From Terrabacter sp. Root85 (GTDB lineage: Bacteria; Actinomycetota; Actinomycetes; Actinomycetales; Dermatophilaceae): a stretch of 64,000 nucleotides of DNA. Below are positions 50,317-59,112 of this stretch, piece by piece. The position numbers were made by a program, and so were the translations under genes. The notes below the pieces were generated by a model that ran no database searches, was not told the origin of the DNA, and saw only the letters and a list, made by a program, of their open reading frames with translations. How positions within the stretch are numbered: position 1 is the stretch's first letter; each line of letters begins with the position of its first letter. Where the stretch lies: contig NZ_LMIW01000012.1 in NCBI RefSeq assembly GCF_001429185.1, positions 214,533 through 278,532 of the forward strand, in the 5' to 3' direction.

Positions 50317-51138
50317 TCAGCGCGCGAGTCGCCCGATGAGGGCCGCGGCGCAGACGATGCCGGCGATCGCGCTGCCGGCGAGGACCCCGAAGTCGACCCA
50401 GTAGTTCGTCGGCGTGCCGAGCAGCAGGCCGCGCAGGGCCGACACCTCGTAGGTCAGCGGGTTGACGTGGCTGATGACCTGGAGCCAGCCCGGCATCATC
50501 TCGATCGGGTAGAGCGCGTTCGAGGCGAAGAAGAGCGGCATCGTGATCGCCTGGCCGATCCCCATGAGCCGGTCGCGCTTGAGGGCGACGCCGGCGATGC
50601 TGAGCGACAGGCACGAGAAGAACGCGGCGCCGAGCATCACGACGACGACCACGCCGAGCAGCCGCAGGGGGTTCCACGTCATCGCCACGCCCATCAGCGC
50701 GGCCACGACGACGACGATGACGGCCTGGGCGACGGACCTGACCCCGGCGGCGAACGCCTTGCCGGCCACGAGCGCTGCTCGCGGCGTCGGCGTCACGAGG
50801 AGCTTGGTGAGCACACCGGCGTCGCGCTCCCAGATGATCTGGATGCCGTAGAAGATCGAGACGAAGAGGGCCGACTGGGCGATGACGCCCGGCGCGAGGA
50901 AGTCGAGGTAGTCGAGGCCCCCGGTGGGAATGGCCCGGATCTGGCTGAACGTCGTGCCGAAGATGACGAGCCAGAGGATCGGCTGGATCGCCCGGGTGAT
51001 CAGCTCGCTGCGGTCGTGGCGCAGCTTCTGGAGCTCGACGAGGCAGAAGGTCGCGATGCGCGACACGAGGAGCCGCACCCCGGTGCGGCTGCGCCGGTCA
51101 GCCCAGACGGCGGGCGGTTCGACGAGTTGCTCGGACAC
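50317..51138 (-). CDS. ABC-2 type permease (DrrB-like)
   Basis: A 273-residue permease with six spans of the ABC-2 export family. Conserved stretches are ELQKLRHDRSELITRAIQPI near residue 34, FLAPGVIAQSALFVSIFYGI near 80, and WERDAGVLTKLLVTPTPRAA near 105. FASNALYPIEMMPGWLQVIS near 204 and NPLTYEVSALRGLLLG near 226 are typical of DrrB/NodJ proteins. It pairs with the ATPase gene, which it overlaps by 41 nt. GTG 51138 has GGGAGGG upstream. Export of a drug or lipid is expected. Confidence 0.9.
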   Translation of the reverse strand: MSEQLVEPPAVWADRRSRTGVRLLVSRIATFCLVELQKLRHDRSELITRAIQPILWLVIFGTTFSQIRAIPTGGLDYLDFLAPGVIAQSALFVSIFYGIQIIWERDAGVLTKLLVTPTPRAALVAGKAFAAGVRSVAQAVIVVVVAALMGVAMTWNPLRLLGVVVVVMLGAAFFSCLSLSIAGVALKRDRLMGIGQAITMPLFFASNALYPIEMMPGWLQVISHVNPLTYEVSALRGLLLGTPTNYWVDFGVLAGSAIAGIVCAAALIGRLAR

Positions 51139-51907
51139 CGCGCAGCCCTCCCTTCTCGCCCTCGACCTCGTCGAGCGCCTCGCCGGTGTGGTGACGGAAG
51201 ACGTCCTCGAGGCTGGCACCCTCCCCAGCGGCGGCCTTGAGCTCGTCGGGGGAGCCGAGGGCGCGCAGGGCCCCGCGGTGCATGAGGGCGACGCGGTCGC
51301 ACAGCGCGTCCGCCTCCTCCATGTAGTGGGTCGTGAGCAGCACGGTCATGCCGTGGTCTCGCTGCATCTGCGCCACCCGCAGCCAGACGCTGTCGCGGGC
51401 GACGGGGTCGAGGCCCACCGTCGGCTCGTCCAGGACGAGCAGTGCGGGGCGGTTGACCAGGGCCTGGGCGAGCTCCAGACGCCTCACCATGCCGCCGGAG
51501 TAGGTCGAGGCGAGGCGTGACTCGTCGCCGCGCAGGTCGACCATGTCGAGCACCTCGTCGACGCGAGTCCTGCGCTCGCGCCGGGGGACGTCGAAGAGAC
51601 GGGCGAACCACTCGACGTTCTCGCGACCCGTGAGAGCGCCCTCGATCGACAGCTGCTGGGGCACGTAGCCGAGCAGCCGCCGCACGGCCATCGCCTCGGT
51701 GCGCACCGAGCGGCCGAAGATCTCGACCTGCCCGGCCTGCAGCGGCAGCAGGGTGTTGAGCAACCGGATCGTCGTCGTCTTGCCGGCCCCGTTGGGCCCG
51801 AGCAGGCCGAAGCACTCACCCGGCTCGACGGCCAAGGTGAGGTCGTCGACCGCGCGGTGCGTCCCGAAGCTGTAGCTCAGGCCCCGGATGTCGATGGCCG
51901 AGGTCAT
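51098..51907 (-). CDS. ABC export ATPase (DrrA-like)
   Basis: A 269-residue ATPase of the ABC-2 export type. Walker A GPNGAGKTTTIRLLN near residue 37, signature TYSGGMVRRLELAQAL near 138 (YSGGM), Walker B LLVLDEPTVGLDPVARD near 159, and LLTTHYMEEADALCDRVALM near 190. The C-terminal extension after residue 220 is Arg/Gly-rich and overlaps the permease gene by 41 nt. ATG 51907 overlaps the MarR stop by 4 nt (ATGA). MarR, ATPase and permease thus form one operon, probably for drug efflux under MarR control. Confidence 0.92.
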   Translation of the reverse strand: MTSAIDIRGLSYSFGTHRAVDDLTLAVEPGECFGLLGPNGAGKTTTIRLLNTLLPLQAGQVEIFGRSVRTEAMAVRRLLGYVPQQLSIEGALTGRENVEWFARLFDVPRRERRTRVDEVLDMVDLRGDESRLASTYSGGMVRRLELAQALVNRPALLVLDEPTVGLDPVARDSVWLRVAQMQRDHGMTVLLTTHYMEEADALCDRVALMHRGALRALGSPDELKAAAGEGASLEDVFRHHTGEALDEVEGEKGGLRGVRATRRTARRLG

Positions 51908-52449
51908 GGTCGGTCGCCGGCAGCCGACCCGTCCGGGAGGTCGAGCGCCGCGGCCACGGTGACGGCCGGCTCGGAGGTGTGCGGCGCGGCGACGTCGTGC
52001 GTCTCCGGCAGGTTCGCTGCGATGCGGGCGATGGTCGGCAGCGCCGCAGCCAGGCGGGCGCGGTCGGCGGCCGGGAGCTCCGCGAGCGCCACTGCGGTGG
52101 ACTGCGCGCGACGGTCGCGCCACTGCTCCAGGCCCGCCCGGGCCGAGGGCGTGAGGTCGAGCCGCGCCACACGCCGGTCGCTCGAGTCGCGCTCACGCAC
52201 GAGCACCCCGAGGGCGAGCAGCTGGCCGACGAGGGTCGAGACGGTGTTGGCGGCGAGACCGAGGACCCGGGCCGACTCGGCCACGGTGATCCCGGGGTTG
52301 CGCCGCACGACGCGGAGCAGCTCGAGCTGGGCCCCGGACAGGGCGAGCTCGGGCAGCGGAGCGCCGACGAGGCGCCGCGACCGGCGTCGCAGCAGCCCGA
52401 TGACGTCGTAGAGGTCGTCCGCCAGCCCAGCCACCTTCTCGTCGCTCAC
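51904..52449 (-). CDS. MarR-family regulator of the ABC operon
   Basis: A winged-helix regulator of 181 residues. ELALSGAQLELLRVVRRNPG near residue 34, ITVAESARVLGLAANTVSTL near 54 (recognition helix), and RERDSSDRRVARLDLTPSAR near 85 (the wing with DRR) match the family. The C-terminal 40 residues are an extra Ala/Pro-rich tail. GTG 52449 is leaderless. The stop overlaps the ATPase start by 4 nt. No clear palindrome is seen at the promoter, so autoregulation is only assumed. Confidence 0.9.
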   Translation of the reverse strand: MSDEKVAGLADDLYDVIGLLRRRSRRLVGAPLPELALSGAQLELLRVVRRNPGITVAESARVLGLAANTVSTLVGQLLALGVLVRERDSSDRRVARLDLTPSARAGLEQWRDRRAQSTAVALAELPAADRARLAAALPTIARIAANLPETHDVAAPHTSEPAVTVAAALDLPDGSAAGDRP

Positions 52450-52455
52450 GATCGA

Positions 52456-52461
52456 AGATTA
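52456..52461 (-). promoter_or_regulatory. -10 box of the MarR-ABC operon
   Basis: TAATCT on the minus strand, 6 nt before GTG 52449. Confidence 0.5.
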
Positions 52462-52531
52462 CGTCTGTCGCAGAGGGGTGACCAGAGAAACCGGAGCCTG
52501 ACCTCCGGACGCAGCCGCCCGGGTACGAGAA

Positions 52532-52567
52532 GACCCCCGGGTCCTGGCCTGCAGGAACCCGGGGGTC
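52532..52567 (-). terminator. Intrinsic terminator of tRNA-Leu
   Basis: GACCCCCGGGT and ACCCGGGGGTC are long inverted arms, extended by CCTG/CAGG with one unpaired A, around a 5-nt loop. Read on the minus strand it follows the tRNA 3' end and is followed by TCTTCTCGT. Confidence 0.7.
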
Positions 52568-52570
52568 TCA

Positions 52571-52657
52571 TGGTGTCGAGGGGGGGACTTGAACCCCCAC
52601 GCCCGTTAAGGGCACTAGCACCTCAAGCTAGCGCGTCTGCCATTCCGCCACCCCGAC
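52571..52657 (-). tRNA. tRNA-Leu, anticodon GAG
   Basis: A class II tRNA with a long variable arm. The acceptor stem is GTCGGGG paired with CCTCGAC (one G-T pair), followed by A and an encoded CCA (52573-52571). The anticodon stem CTAGC/GCTAG holds the loop TTGAGGT, so the anticodon is GAG, reading CTC and CTT leucine codons. The T arm has GGTTCAAGTCC. The variable arm TGCCC...GGGCG is typical for leucine. Without CCA the gene is 52574-52657. Confidence 0.95.
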
Positions 52658-52765
52658 AAGGTGTTGCAAGGGGCTCGTGGGAATCCCTTGCGGCGAGGCG
52701 AAACGTTACACGGGGCCCGACCAAAAGACCAAACGGGCGGCAGCTGGCGTCGGGAGGCGGCGGCA

Positions 52766-52771
52766 TACGCT
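52766..52771 (+). promoter_or_regulatory. -10 box of the M20 gene
   Basis: TACGCT, 7 nt before ATG 52779; its first three bases are the end of a GGCATAC copy (52762-52768). Confidence 0.5.
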
Positions 52772-52778
52772 GATCGGC

Positions 52779-54137
52779 ATGAGCCACGACGACGCCGACC
52801 GCACCGTGACGACCACGGCACAGACTGCCGTGACGCCCGAGGAGGAGGTCGCGCGGATCTGCGCCGAGCTCATCCGGATCGACTCCTCCAACTACGGTGA
52901 CGGGTCGGGTCCGGGGGAGCGCAAGGCGGCCGAGTACGTCATGGAGCAGCTCGACGCGGTCGGCCTCGAGGGCACCCTGCTCGAGAGCGAGCCGGGCCGG
53001 GCGACGGTCGTCGTCCGCCTCGAGGGCGAGGACTCCTCGCGCCCTGGCCTCGCGGTCCACGGCCACCTCGACGTGGTGCCGGCGAACGCCGCGGACTGGC
53101 AGGTCGACCCCTTCGCCGCGGAGGAGCGCGACGGCTGCATCTGGGGCCGCGGAGCGGTCGACATGAAGGACATGGACGCGATGATCCTCGCGAACATCCG
53201 TCACTTCGCTCGCACCGGCACGAAGCCCGCCCGCGACACGACGTTCGTCTTCTTCGCCGACGAGGAGGCCGGCGGCACCTACGGCAGCCACTGGCTCGTG
53301 GACCACCACCCGCACTGGTTCGACGGCGTGACCGAGGCGATCAGCGAGGTAGGCGGCTACAGCGTCACCGTGCCGACGCCGGGGGGCCAGCAGCGCGCGT
53401 ACCTCCTCCAGACCGCGGAGAAGGGCATCGCCTGGCTGCGGCTGCGCGCACACGGACGTGCCGGGCACGGGTCGGTCCCCAACGACGAGAACGCCATCGT
53501 CCGCCTCGCCGCCGCCATCGGCCGGATCGCCGCCCACGAGTGGCCGCGTGAGTACATCGCCTCGGTCCGTGAGCTGCTCGACACGCTCGGCAGCCTGACC
53601 GGGCTCTCGTCGACCGACGACGACCTCGAGCCGCTGCTCGCCACCCTCGGCGGGGCCCAGGGCTTCGTGCGGGGCACGCTGCGCGACACCGCCAACGTCA
53701 CGATGCTCGAGTCCGGCTACAAGCACAACGTCATCCCGCAGACGGCGACGGCGGCCGTCGACTGCCGCTTCCTGCCCGGCCACGAGGACGCCCTCATGGC
53801 CACGATCCGCGAGCTGGCCGGCGAGCACGTCGAGGTCGAGGTCGTGCACCGTGACGTCGCCATCGAGGCACCGTTCTCCGGTGACCTCGTCGAGTCGATG
53901 AAGCAGGCGCTGCTGCGTGAGGACCCCGAGGCCGTCGTCCTGCCCTACTGCCTCTCGGGCGGCACCGACAACAAGGCGCTGGGCCGGCTCGGGATCAGCG
54001 GCTACGGCTTCGCGCCGCTGCGGCTGCCGGCAGACCTCGACTTCGCGCCGATGTTCCACGGCATCGACGAGCGGGTGCCCACGGCGTCGCTTCGCTTCGG
54101 GGCGCGGGTGCTCGGCGACTTCCTGCGCTCCTGCTGA
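52779..54137 (+). CDS. M20/M25/M40 family metallopeptidase
   Basis: A zinc peptidase or acylase of 452 residues. LAVHGHLDVVPANAADWQVD near residues 88-107 holds the first ligand His and the catalytic Asp, WGRGAVDMKDMDAMILANI near 122 the bridging Asp, and FVFFADEEAGGTYGSHWLVD near 157 the Glu base and second Glu ligand. RLRAHGRAGHGSVPNDENAI near 222 gives the dimerisation-domain His. The C-terminal His ligand is MFHGIDERVPTAS near 424. All ligands are present, so it should be active as a di-zinc dipeptidase or deacylase; substrate open. ATG 52779 is leaderless. Confidence 0.92.
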   Translation: MSHDDADRTVTTTAQTAVTPEEEVARICAELIRIDSSNYGDGSGPGERKAAEYVMEQLDAVGLEGTLLESEPGRATVVVRLEGEDSSRPGLAVHGHLDVVPANAADWQVDPFAAEERDGCIWGRGAVDMKDMDAMILANIRHFARTGTKPARDTTFVFFADEEAGGTYGSHWLVDHHPHWFDGVTEAISEVGGYSVTVPTPGGQQRAYLLQTAEKGIAWLRLRAHGRAGHGSVPNDENAIVRLAAAIGRIAAHEWPREYIASVRELLDTLGSLTGLSSTDDDLEPLLATLGGAQGFVRGTLRDTANVTMLESGYKHNVIPQTATAAVDCRFLPGHEDALMATIRELAGEHVEVEVVHRDVAIEAPFSGDLVESMKQALLREDPEAVVLPYCLSGGTDNKALGRLGISGYGFAPLRLPADLDFAPMFHGIDERVPTASLRFGARVLGDFLRSC

Positions 54138-54158
54138 GGGTCGCGGCGGACGCGTCGG

Positions 54159-54344
54159 TCAGGCCGTGCGCTCGACGCGCATGATCCGGCGGCGCAGCCA
54201 CATCCGACGCACGCCACCTTCGTAGATGACGGTGCGCGACAGCTCCCAACGGCCGTACTCGGCGTGCTCACGCACCGCCTGTCTGGCCTGGGCCTTCGAC
54301 GTGTGGCGGTCGAACGTGAGGACCCGGTACTCGTACTCCGTCAT
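54159..54344 (-). CDS. DUF5703-type small protein
   Basis: A 61-residue basic protein: EYEYRVLTFDRHTSKAQARQ near the start, then AVREHAEYGRWELSRTVIYE and GGVRRMWLRRRIMRV. It follows the pattern of the short actinobacterial DUF5703 family (a single alpha-beta unit). CAGAAT on the minus strand, 8 nt before ATG 54344, may be the -10. It converges on the M20 gene, 21 nt apart. No function is known. Confidence 0.7.
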   Translation of the reverse strand: MTEYEYRVLTFDRHTSKAQARQAVREHAEYGRWELSRTVIYEGGVRRMWLRRRIMRVERTA

Positions 54345-54524
54345 CGCCGTCCATTCTGACACCAACCGTGACCCCTCCGAGACCGTATGCGCGGCGTGGC
54401 GGTCACGCGACCGCGGTACCGTCGCTGGGTCATCCGGCCGCGAACCGGACCTGCGTGGTCCGCGCGGCGAGCAGGGGAACCGCCTGGCACAGCCCGGCGT
54501 CAAGGGCCCAGGAGGTCAACACAC

Positions 54525-55319
54525 ATGAAATGGAACACCCGCCGCATCGCGGCAGCAGCCATCGTCCTACCGGCCGTCCTCGGAGTGGCGGCCTGTGGCA
54601 AGAGCGAGACCCCGGCCCCCGCGACGGGGCAGACTCAGGCCAGCTCGGCCGCCGCGACGAGCGATGCGCCGGCCGCCGGTCAGCCGTACAAGGACAAGGC
54701 ATCGTTCGTCGCCGCCATGAAGGCCGCGGGCAAGAACGCCACGACCGCCCACGTCACGATGGCGATGGACGCCGCCGGCCAGAAGATCGCCATCACCGGT
54801 GACACGAAGGTCGACGCGAGCAACCCGGCGATGAAGATGACGATGGACATGGGCCCCTCGATGAAGCTCGACATGGTCCTCGTCGACAAGAAGGTCTACA
54901 TGAAGGGCTTCCCGGGCCTCGCCGCGGGCAAGTGGGCCGTCATCGACAGCAGCTCGACGCTCGGCAAGCAGCTCTCGCAGTCGCTCGACCAGGCCGACCC
55001 GACCAAGATGTACGACCAGTTCGGCGCGGCCGTGCAGGACGTCAAGTACGTCGGTGAGGACACCGTCGACGGCGAGAAGACGTGGAAGTACGACCTGACG
55101 CTCGACACCACGGCGATGCAGGCCCAGCTGCCCGCCGCCGAGAAGACGAAGATGCCGGCCACCATCACGTACACCGCGTGGCTCGACGAGAAGAACCAGC
55201 TGCGCAAGGTCACCTTCGACCTCTCCGGCGTCAAGGCCGAGATGACGATGAGCAAGTACGGCGAGCCGGTCGACATCACCGCCCCGCCGGCCTCTGACAC
55301 CGTCAAGGCGCCCATGTGA
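54525..55319 (+). CDS. Lipoprotein, LppX/LprG-like fold candidate
   Basis: A secreted lipoprotein of 264 residues. The signal peptide is KWNTRRIAAAAIVLPAVLGV and the lipobox VAAC, with Cys24 as the lipid anchor. After a Pro/Ala linker comes a domain with KDKASFVAAMKAAGKNATTA near 57, HVTMAMDAAGQKIAITGDTK near 78, and later YTAWLDEKNQLRKVTFDLSG near 221, a series of beta strands like those of LppX/LprA/LprG proteins that carry lipids. ATG 54525 has GGAGG 9 nt upstream. It ends before a strong terminator. Lipid binding is inference from fold. Confidence 0.8.
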   Translation: MKWNTRRIAAAAIVLPAVLGVAACGKSETPAPATGQTQASSAAATSDAPAAGQPYKDKASFVAAMKAAGKNATTAHVTMAMDAAGQKIAITGDTKVDASNPAMKMTMDMGPSMKLDMVLVDKKVYMKGFPGLAAGKWAVIDSSSTLGKQLSQSLDQADPTKMYDQFGAAVQDVKYVGEDTVDGEKTWKYDLTLDTTAMQAQLPAAEKTKMPATITYTAWLDEKNQLRKVTFDLSGVKAEMTMSKYGEPVDITAPPASDTVKAPM

Positions 55320-55379
55320 GGCAGGCATGACAGGCCACGTCGGCGACGGGTGAACGGCCCGCCAACCACGCGTGAACGG

Positions 55380-55408
55380 TCCCGCAGCGAGCCCGGCTCG
55401 CTGCGGGA
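55380..55408 (+). terminator. Intrinsic terminator after the lipoprotein gene
   Basis: TCCCGCAGCGAGC and GCTCGCTGCGGGA are perfect 13-bp arms around CCG, followed by TCGCTGTGTTTCC. Confidence 0.8.
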
Positions 55409-55468
55409 TCGCTGTGTTTCCGGGCGTTTCCGGGCCCGGAATCGGTGCCTTCGGTCGTGCGGGTCGAC

Positions 55469-55474
55469 TACGGT
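55469..55474 (+). promoter_or_regulatory. -10 box of the poly-Asp gene
   Basis: TACGGT, 6 nt before ATG 55481. Confidence 0.5.
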
Positions 55475-55480
55475 CGAGGC

Positions 55481-55882
<402 letters not shown>

Positions 55883-55942
55883 CCCGTCGCGACGCTGCGG
55901 CGAGAGCGGTCACCCCGCCTGATCGCGAGCAGGGTCCCGGCG

Positions 55943-56878
55943 TCAGGCCGAGACGTCCTCCAGGGCGGCGACGATCTCCGACGGCAGGGCAAGCTCGAGA
56001 CTTCCGAGCGCGGAGCGCAGCTGAGCTGCCGTGCGGGCGCCGACGATGGGCGCCGCCACGCCGGGCCGGTCGCGCAGCCACGCCAGGGCAACCTCCCCGG
56101 GCTTGGCCCCGAGGCCTCGGGCGGCCATCGCCACCGCGTCGGCGACGCGCGTGGTCTGCTCGTCGATGAAGCGCTCGGCGAATCCCGGGAAGTCGCTCGA
56201 CGCCGCGCGCGATCCCGACGGTATGCCGTTGCGGTACTTCCCGGTCAGCACGCCGCGTCCCAGCGGTGACCACGGGAGCAGCCCGAAGCCGAGCGACGTC
56301 GCGGCCGGCACGACCTCGCGCTCGGGGGTACGGCATACCAAGGAGTACTCGATCTCGTTGGCCACCAGAGGGATTCGGGCCGACTCGAGCAGGCTGAAGG
56401 CGCGCGCGGACTGCCAGCCGGAGTAGTTGGAGACGCCGACGTAGCGGGCCCGGCCCGATGCGGCCGCCCACTCGAGCGCGGAGAGCGTCTCGGCCAGCGG
56501 CACGTCGTCGGACCACGTGTGCGCGAGCCAGAGGTCGACGTGGTCGGTGCCGAGGCGGCGCAGCGACGTGTCGAGCTGGGCCATGAGCCCGCGCCGCGAC
56601 ACGTCGACCCGTCGCTCGCCACCCGCCCGGGAGATGCCCGCCTTGGTGCAGATGACGATGTCGTCGCGAGGGACCGTGCCGTCCAGCAGGCCCCCGAGGA
56701 TGGTCTCGGCGTCTCCGCCGCCGTAGCCGTAGGCCGTGTCGACGAGGTTGCCGCCCGCCTCGACGAACGCACGCAGGTGGTCACCGGCCTCGTGGCGGTC
56801 CACGGCGTTGCCCCAGAGCATCGTCCCGAGGGCGAGAGGGGTGACCGTGAGACCGGACGAGCCGAGACGCCTGCGCAT
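55943..56878 (-). CDS. Aldo/keto reductase
   Basis: A NADPH-dependent reductase of 311 residues with a TIM barrel. The opening MRRRLGSSGLTVTPLALGTM is followed by VDTAYGYGGGDAETILGGLL near 45, where Asp and Tyr of the catalytic set lie; ICTKAGISRAGGERRVDVSR near 77 gives the Lys and HTWSDDVPLAETLSALEW near 119 the His. YVGVSNYSGWQSARAFSLLE near 145 and LPWSPLGRGVLTGKYRNG near 201 are typical of the YajO/Tas group. ATG 56878 is leaderless after TACCGT. Divergent from the LLM gene. Substrate unknown. Confidence 0.9.
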   Translation of the reverse strand: MRRRLGSSGLTVTPLALGTMLWGNAVDRHEAGDHLRAFVEAGGNLVDTAYGYGGGDAETILGGLLDGTVPRDDIVICTKAGISRAGGERRVDVSRRGLMAQLDTSLRRLGTDHVDLWLAHTWSDDVPLAETLSALEWAAASGRARYVGVSNYSGWQSARAFSLLESARIPLVANEIEYSLVCRTPEREVVPAATSLGFGLLPWSPLGRGVLTGKYRNGIPSGSRAASSDFPGFAERFIDEQTTRVADAVAMAARGLGAKPGEVALAWLRDRPGVAAPIVGARTAAQLRSALGSLELALPSEIVAALEDVSA

Positions 56879-56885
56879 GCCTCGA

Positions 56886-56891
56886 ACGGTA
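56886..56891 (-). promoter_or_regulatory. -10 box of the aldo/keto reductase gene
   Basis: TACCGT on the minus strand, 7 nt before ATG 56878. Confidence 0.5.
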
Positions 56892-56940
56892 GTGGGCGAC
56901 GCCGCACCCCGAGCGGCCGCCACGTCGGCGACCGCGCCGA

Positions 56941-56946
56941 TAGCCT
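56941..56946 (+). promoter_or_regulatory. -10 box for the 56954 gene
   Basis: TAGCCT, 7 nt before ATG 56954. Confidence 0.5.
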
Positions 56947-56953
56947 GCGATCC

Positions 56954-58051
56954 ATGAGGATCGGTGTGAATCTCGGCTACTGGGGACGCGGCACGACGGG
57001 GCAGGACCAGGTGGCGGTGGCGCAGGCCGCCGACCGGCTCGGCTACGACAGCGTGTGGGTGGCCGAGGCGTACGGCTCGGACAGCCCGACCATGCTCGCG
57101 TGGATCGGGGCGCTGACCGAGCACGTCGACCTCGGCTCGGCCGTCATGCAGATCCCGGGACGGACCCCGGCGATGACGGCGATGACGGCGGCGACGATCG
57201 ACACGATGTCCGGCGGACGGTTCCGGCTGGGGCTCGGGGTGTCCGGTCCGCAGGTGAGCGAGGGCTGGCACGGCGTCCCGTTCCGCAGCCCGCTCGGCCG
57301 CACGCGCGACTACGTCGAGATCGTGCGCGCCGCGCTCCGCCGCGACACGGTGACCCACGCCGGCCCGCACTACCCGCTCCCGCTCCCGGGCGGACCGGGC
57401 AAGCCGCTCAAGCTCTCCGCGCGGCCCGTGCGCCCCGACCTCCCGATCTACCTCGCGGCGGTCGGTCCCAAGAACCTCGAGCTGACCGGCGAGATCGCCG
57501 ACGGCTGGCTCGCGATCTTCTTCAGCCCCGAGCACGCCGCCGACCTGCTCGCCACTCTCGAGACGGGACGGCGACGGGGTGTGCGAGGCCCAGCCGACGC
57601 ACCGATGACGGGCTTCGACGTCGTGGCGACGACGCCCGTCGTCCTCGTCGACGACGTCGCGGAGGCGGCGGACCACGTGCGTGACTACTGCGCGCTCTAC
57701 ATCGGCGGCATGGGCTCGCGCGAGCAGAACTTCTACAACCAGCTCGCGTGCCGGATGGGCTTCGAGGAGGACGCGGCGCGCATCCAGGACCTCTACCTCG
57801 CCGGCCGCCACCGCGAGGCCGCCGCCGCCGTGCCGCTCGAGTTCATCGACGAGACGGCGCTGCTCGGGTCGCCGCAGCGAATCGCCCGACGACTCGGTCG
57901 CTACGAGGAGGCGGGAGTCACGACCCTCGCCGTCGCCGTCGGCGGGGGCATGACCCGCGACCAGGCCCTCGCGACGCTGCAGGTGGTCGCCGGGATCGCC
58001 GCCCTCGAGCCCGCCAGGGCGTCGGACGAGCCGGCCCCGGACGTTCCCTAG
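56954..58051 (+). CDS. F420-dependent LLM-class oxidoreductase
   Basis: A 365-residue TIM-barrel enzyme of the luciferase-like F420 group. MRIGVNLGYWGRGTTGQDQV opens the barrel, YDSVWVAEAYGSDSPTMLAW near 31 and LGSAVMQIPGRTPAMTAMTA near 61 carry the active-site region, and FRLGLGVSGPQVSEGWHGVP near 93 the phosphate loop. PDLPIYLAAVGPKNLELTGE near 162 is the usual F420-ring contact, and the C-terminal part (residues 280-345) is the helical extension of this subfamily. It may form a stress-linked pair with the divergent aldo/keto reductase. Substrate unknown. Confidence 0.88.
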   Translation: MRIGVNLGYWGRGTTGQDQVAVAQAADRLGYDSVWVAEAYGSDSPTMLAWIGALTEHVDLGSAVMQIPGRTPAMTAMTAATIDTMSGGRFRLGLGVSGPQVSEGWHGVPFRSPLGRTRDYVEIVRAALRRDTVTHAGPHYPLPLPGGPGKPLKLSARPVRPDLPIYLAAVGPKNLELTGEIADGWLAIFFSPEHAADLLATLETGRRRGVRGPADAPMTGFDVVATTPVVLVDDVAEAADHVRDYCALYIGGMGSREQNFYNQLACRMGFEEDAARIQDLYLAGRHREAAAAVPLEFIDETALLGSPQRIARRLGRYEEAGVTTLAVAVGGGMTRDQALATLQVVAGIAALEPARASDEPAPDVP

Positions 58052-58102
58052 GGATTCGTCTCCGCGCCGCCCTCCTCGAGGCCTCCCAGCCGGCGTTGTC
58101 GA

Positions 58103-58139
58103 TAGGGTGCGACATTGTGCCCAGCGGCCGTCGCACCCT
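58103..58139 (+). promoter_or_regulatory. uppP upstream region: -10 and a 10-bp inverted repeat
   Basis: TAGGGT (58103-58108) is a likely -10, giving a leader of about 75 nt. AGGGTGCGAC (58104-58113) and GTCGCACCCT (58130-58139) are perfect arms 16 nt apart. The left arm overlaps the -10, so the dyad suits a DNA operator better than an RNA hairpin. Confidence 0.5.
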
Positions 58140-58191
58140 TTCGGGTGACGACCCGTCCCGTCCCTCCTGCGCAGAAGGCCCACCCTGACCC

Positions 58192-59052
58192 ATGGCTGAC
58201 CTCAGCTACCTCGACGCCATCATCCTCGGCGTCGTCGAAGGCCTCACCGAGTACCTTCCGATCTCCTCGACCGCCCACCTGACCATCACCGAGAAGCTCC
58301 TGGGGCTCGAGGTGAACGACCCCGCCGTGACGGCCTACACCGCCGTCATCCAGCTCGGCGCGATCGCGGCGACCCTCCTCTACTTCTTCCGCGACATCGT
58401 CCGCTTCGCGGTCGCCTGGTTCCGGGGCCTCACGTCCACGGGTGCGCGCAAGGATCCCGACTACGGCCTCGCGTGGGCCGTCGTCATCGGCTCGATCCCG
58501 GTCGGCATCGTCGGGTTCCTTGCGCGCGACCTCATCTCGGGCGCCCTGCGCAGCCTCTGGGTCGTGGCCGTCGCGCTGCTCCTGTGGAGCATCGCCATGG
58601 TCGTCGCGGAGCGGATCTACGCCGGCCACGAGGCCCGCGGCGAGATCCGGGGTGAGCACTCGGTGCGTCCCGTCGACGGCGTCGTCATCGGACTCGTCCA
58701 GTGCTTGTCGCTCATCCCCGGTGTCTCCCGCTCGGGCGCGACGATCTCCGCGGGTATCGCCCGCGGCATCGACCGCGTCACGGCCACCCGACTCAGCTTC
58801 TTCCTCGCGATCCCGGCACTGACGGCCGCGGGCCTCTTCCAGGCCGTGGAGGAGAAGGACGGCCTCTCGGCGCTGGGGGTCGGCCCCGTGGTCGTCGGGG
58901 TCGTCGTCGCCTTCGTCGTGGCCTACGCGACGATCGCCTGGCTGCTGCGCTTCGTCGCGAGCAACACCCTGCTGCCCTTCGTCTGGTACCGCATCGCGCT
59001 CGCCGTGGTGCTCGCCGGCGTCCTCGCGGGCGGTGTCATCACCGCGACCTGA
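58192..59052 (+). CDS. uppP: Undecaprenyl-diphosphatase UppP
   Basis: A membrane phosphatase of 286 residues that recycles undecaprenyl diphosphate to the monophosphate carrier for cell-wall building. The two motifs are present: E16-G-L-T-E20 with H29 in GVVEGLTEYLPISSTAH, and PGVSRSGAT at residues 176-184, with R180. Eight spans are predicted. It is also the target for bacitracin tolerance. ATG 58192 has no strong Shine-Dalgarno. It is convergent with corA, with a bidirectional terminator between. Confidence 0.95.
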   Translation: MADLSYLDAIILGVVEGLTEYLPISSTAHLTITEKLLGLEVNDPAVTAYTAVIQLGAIAATLLYFFRDIVRFAVAWFRGLTSTGARKDPDYGLAWAVVIGSIPVGIVGFLARDLISGALRSLWVVAVALLLWSIAMVVAERIYAGHEARGEIRGEHSVRPVDGVVIGLVQCLSLIPGVSRSGATISAGIARGIDRVTATRLSFFLAIPALTAAGLFQAVEEKDGLSALGVGPVVVGVVVAFVVAYATIAWLLRFVASNTLLPFVWYRIALAVVLAGVLAGGVITAT

Positions 59053-59068
59053 CGTCCCGCGCAGACCA

Positions 59069-59106
59069 CGAACGGCCGACTTCCCCGCGGGGGAGCCGGC
59101 CGTTCG
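59069..59106. terminator. Bidirectional terminator between uppP and corA
   Basis: CGAACGGCCG and CGGCCGTTCG are perfect 10-bp arms (59069-59078, 59097-59106). The loop holds a smaller hairpin, TTCCCC/GGGGGA. It lies between two convergent stops. Confidence 0.7.
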
Positions 59107-59112
59107 CCGTCG

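Noticed and set aside
52666..52691. Inverted GCAAGGG/CCCTTGC upstream of tRNA-Leu as an operator
   Set aside because: Seven-base arms close to a tRNA and the M20 gene are weak evidence, with no regulator in sight.
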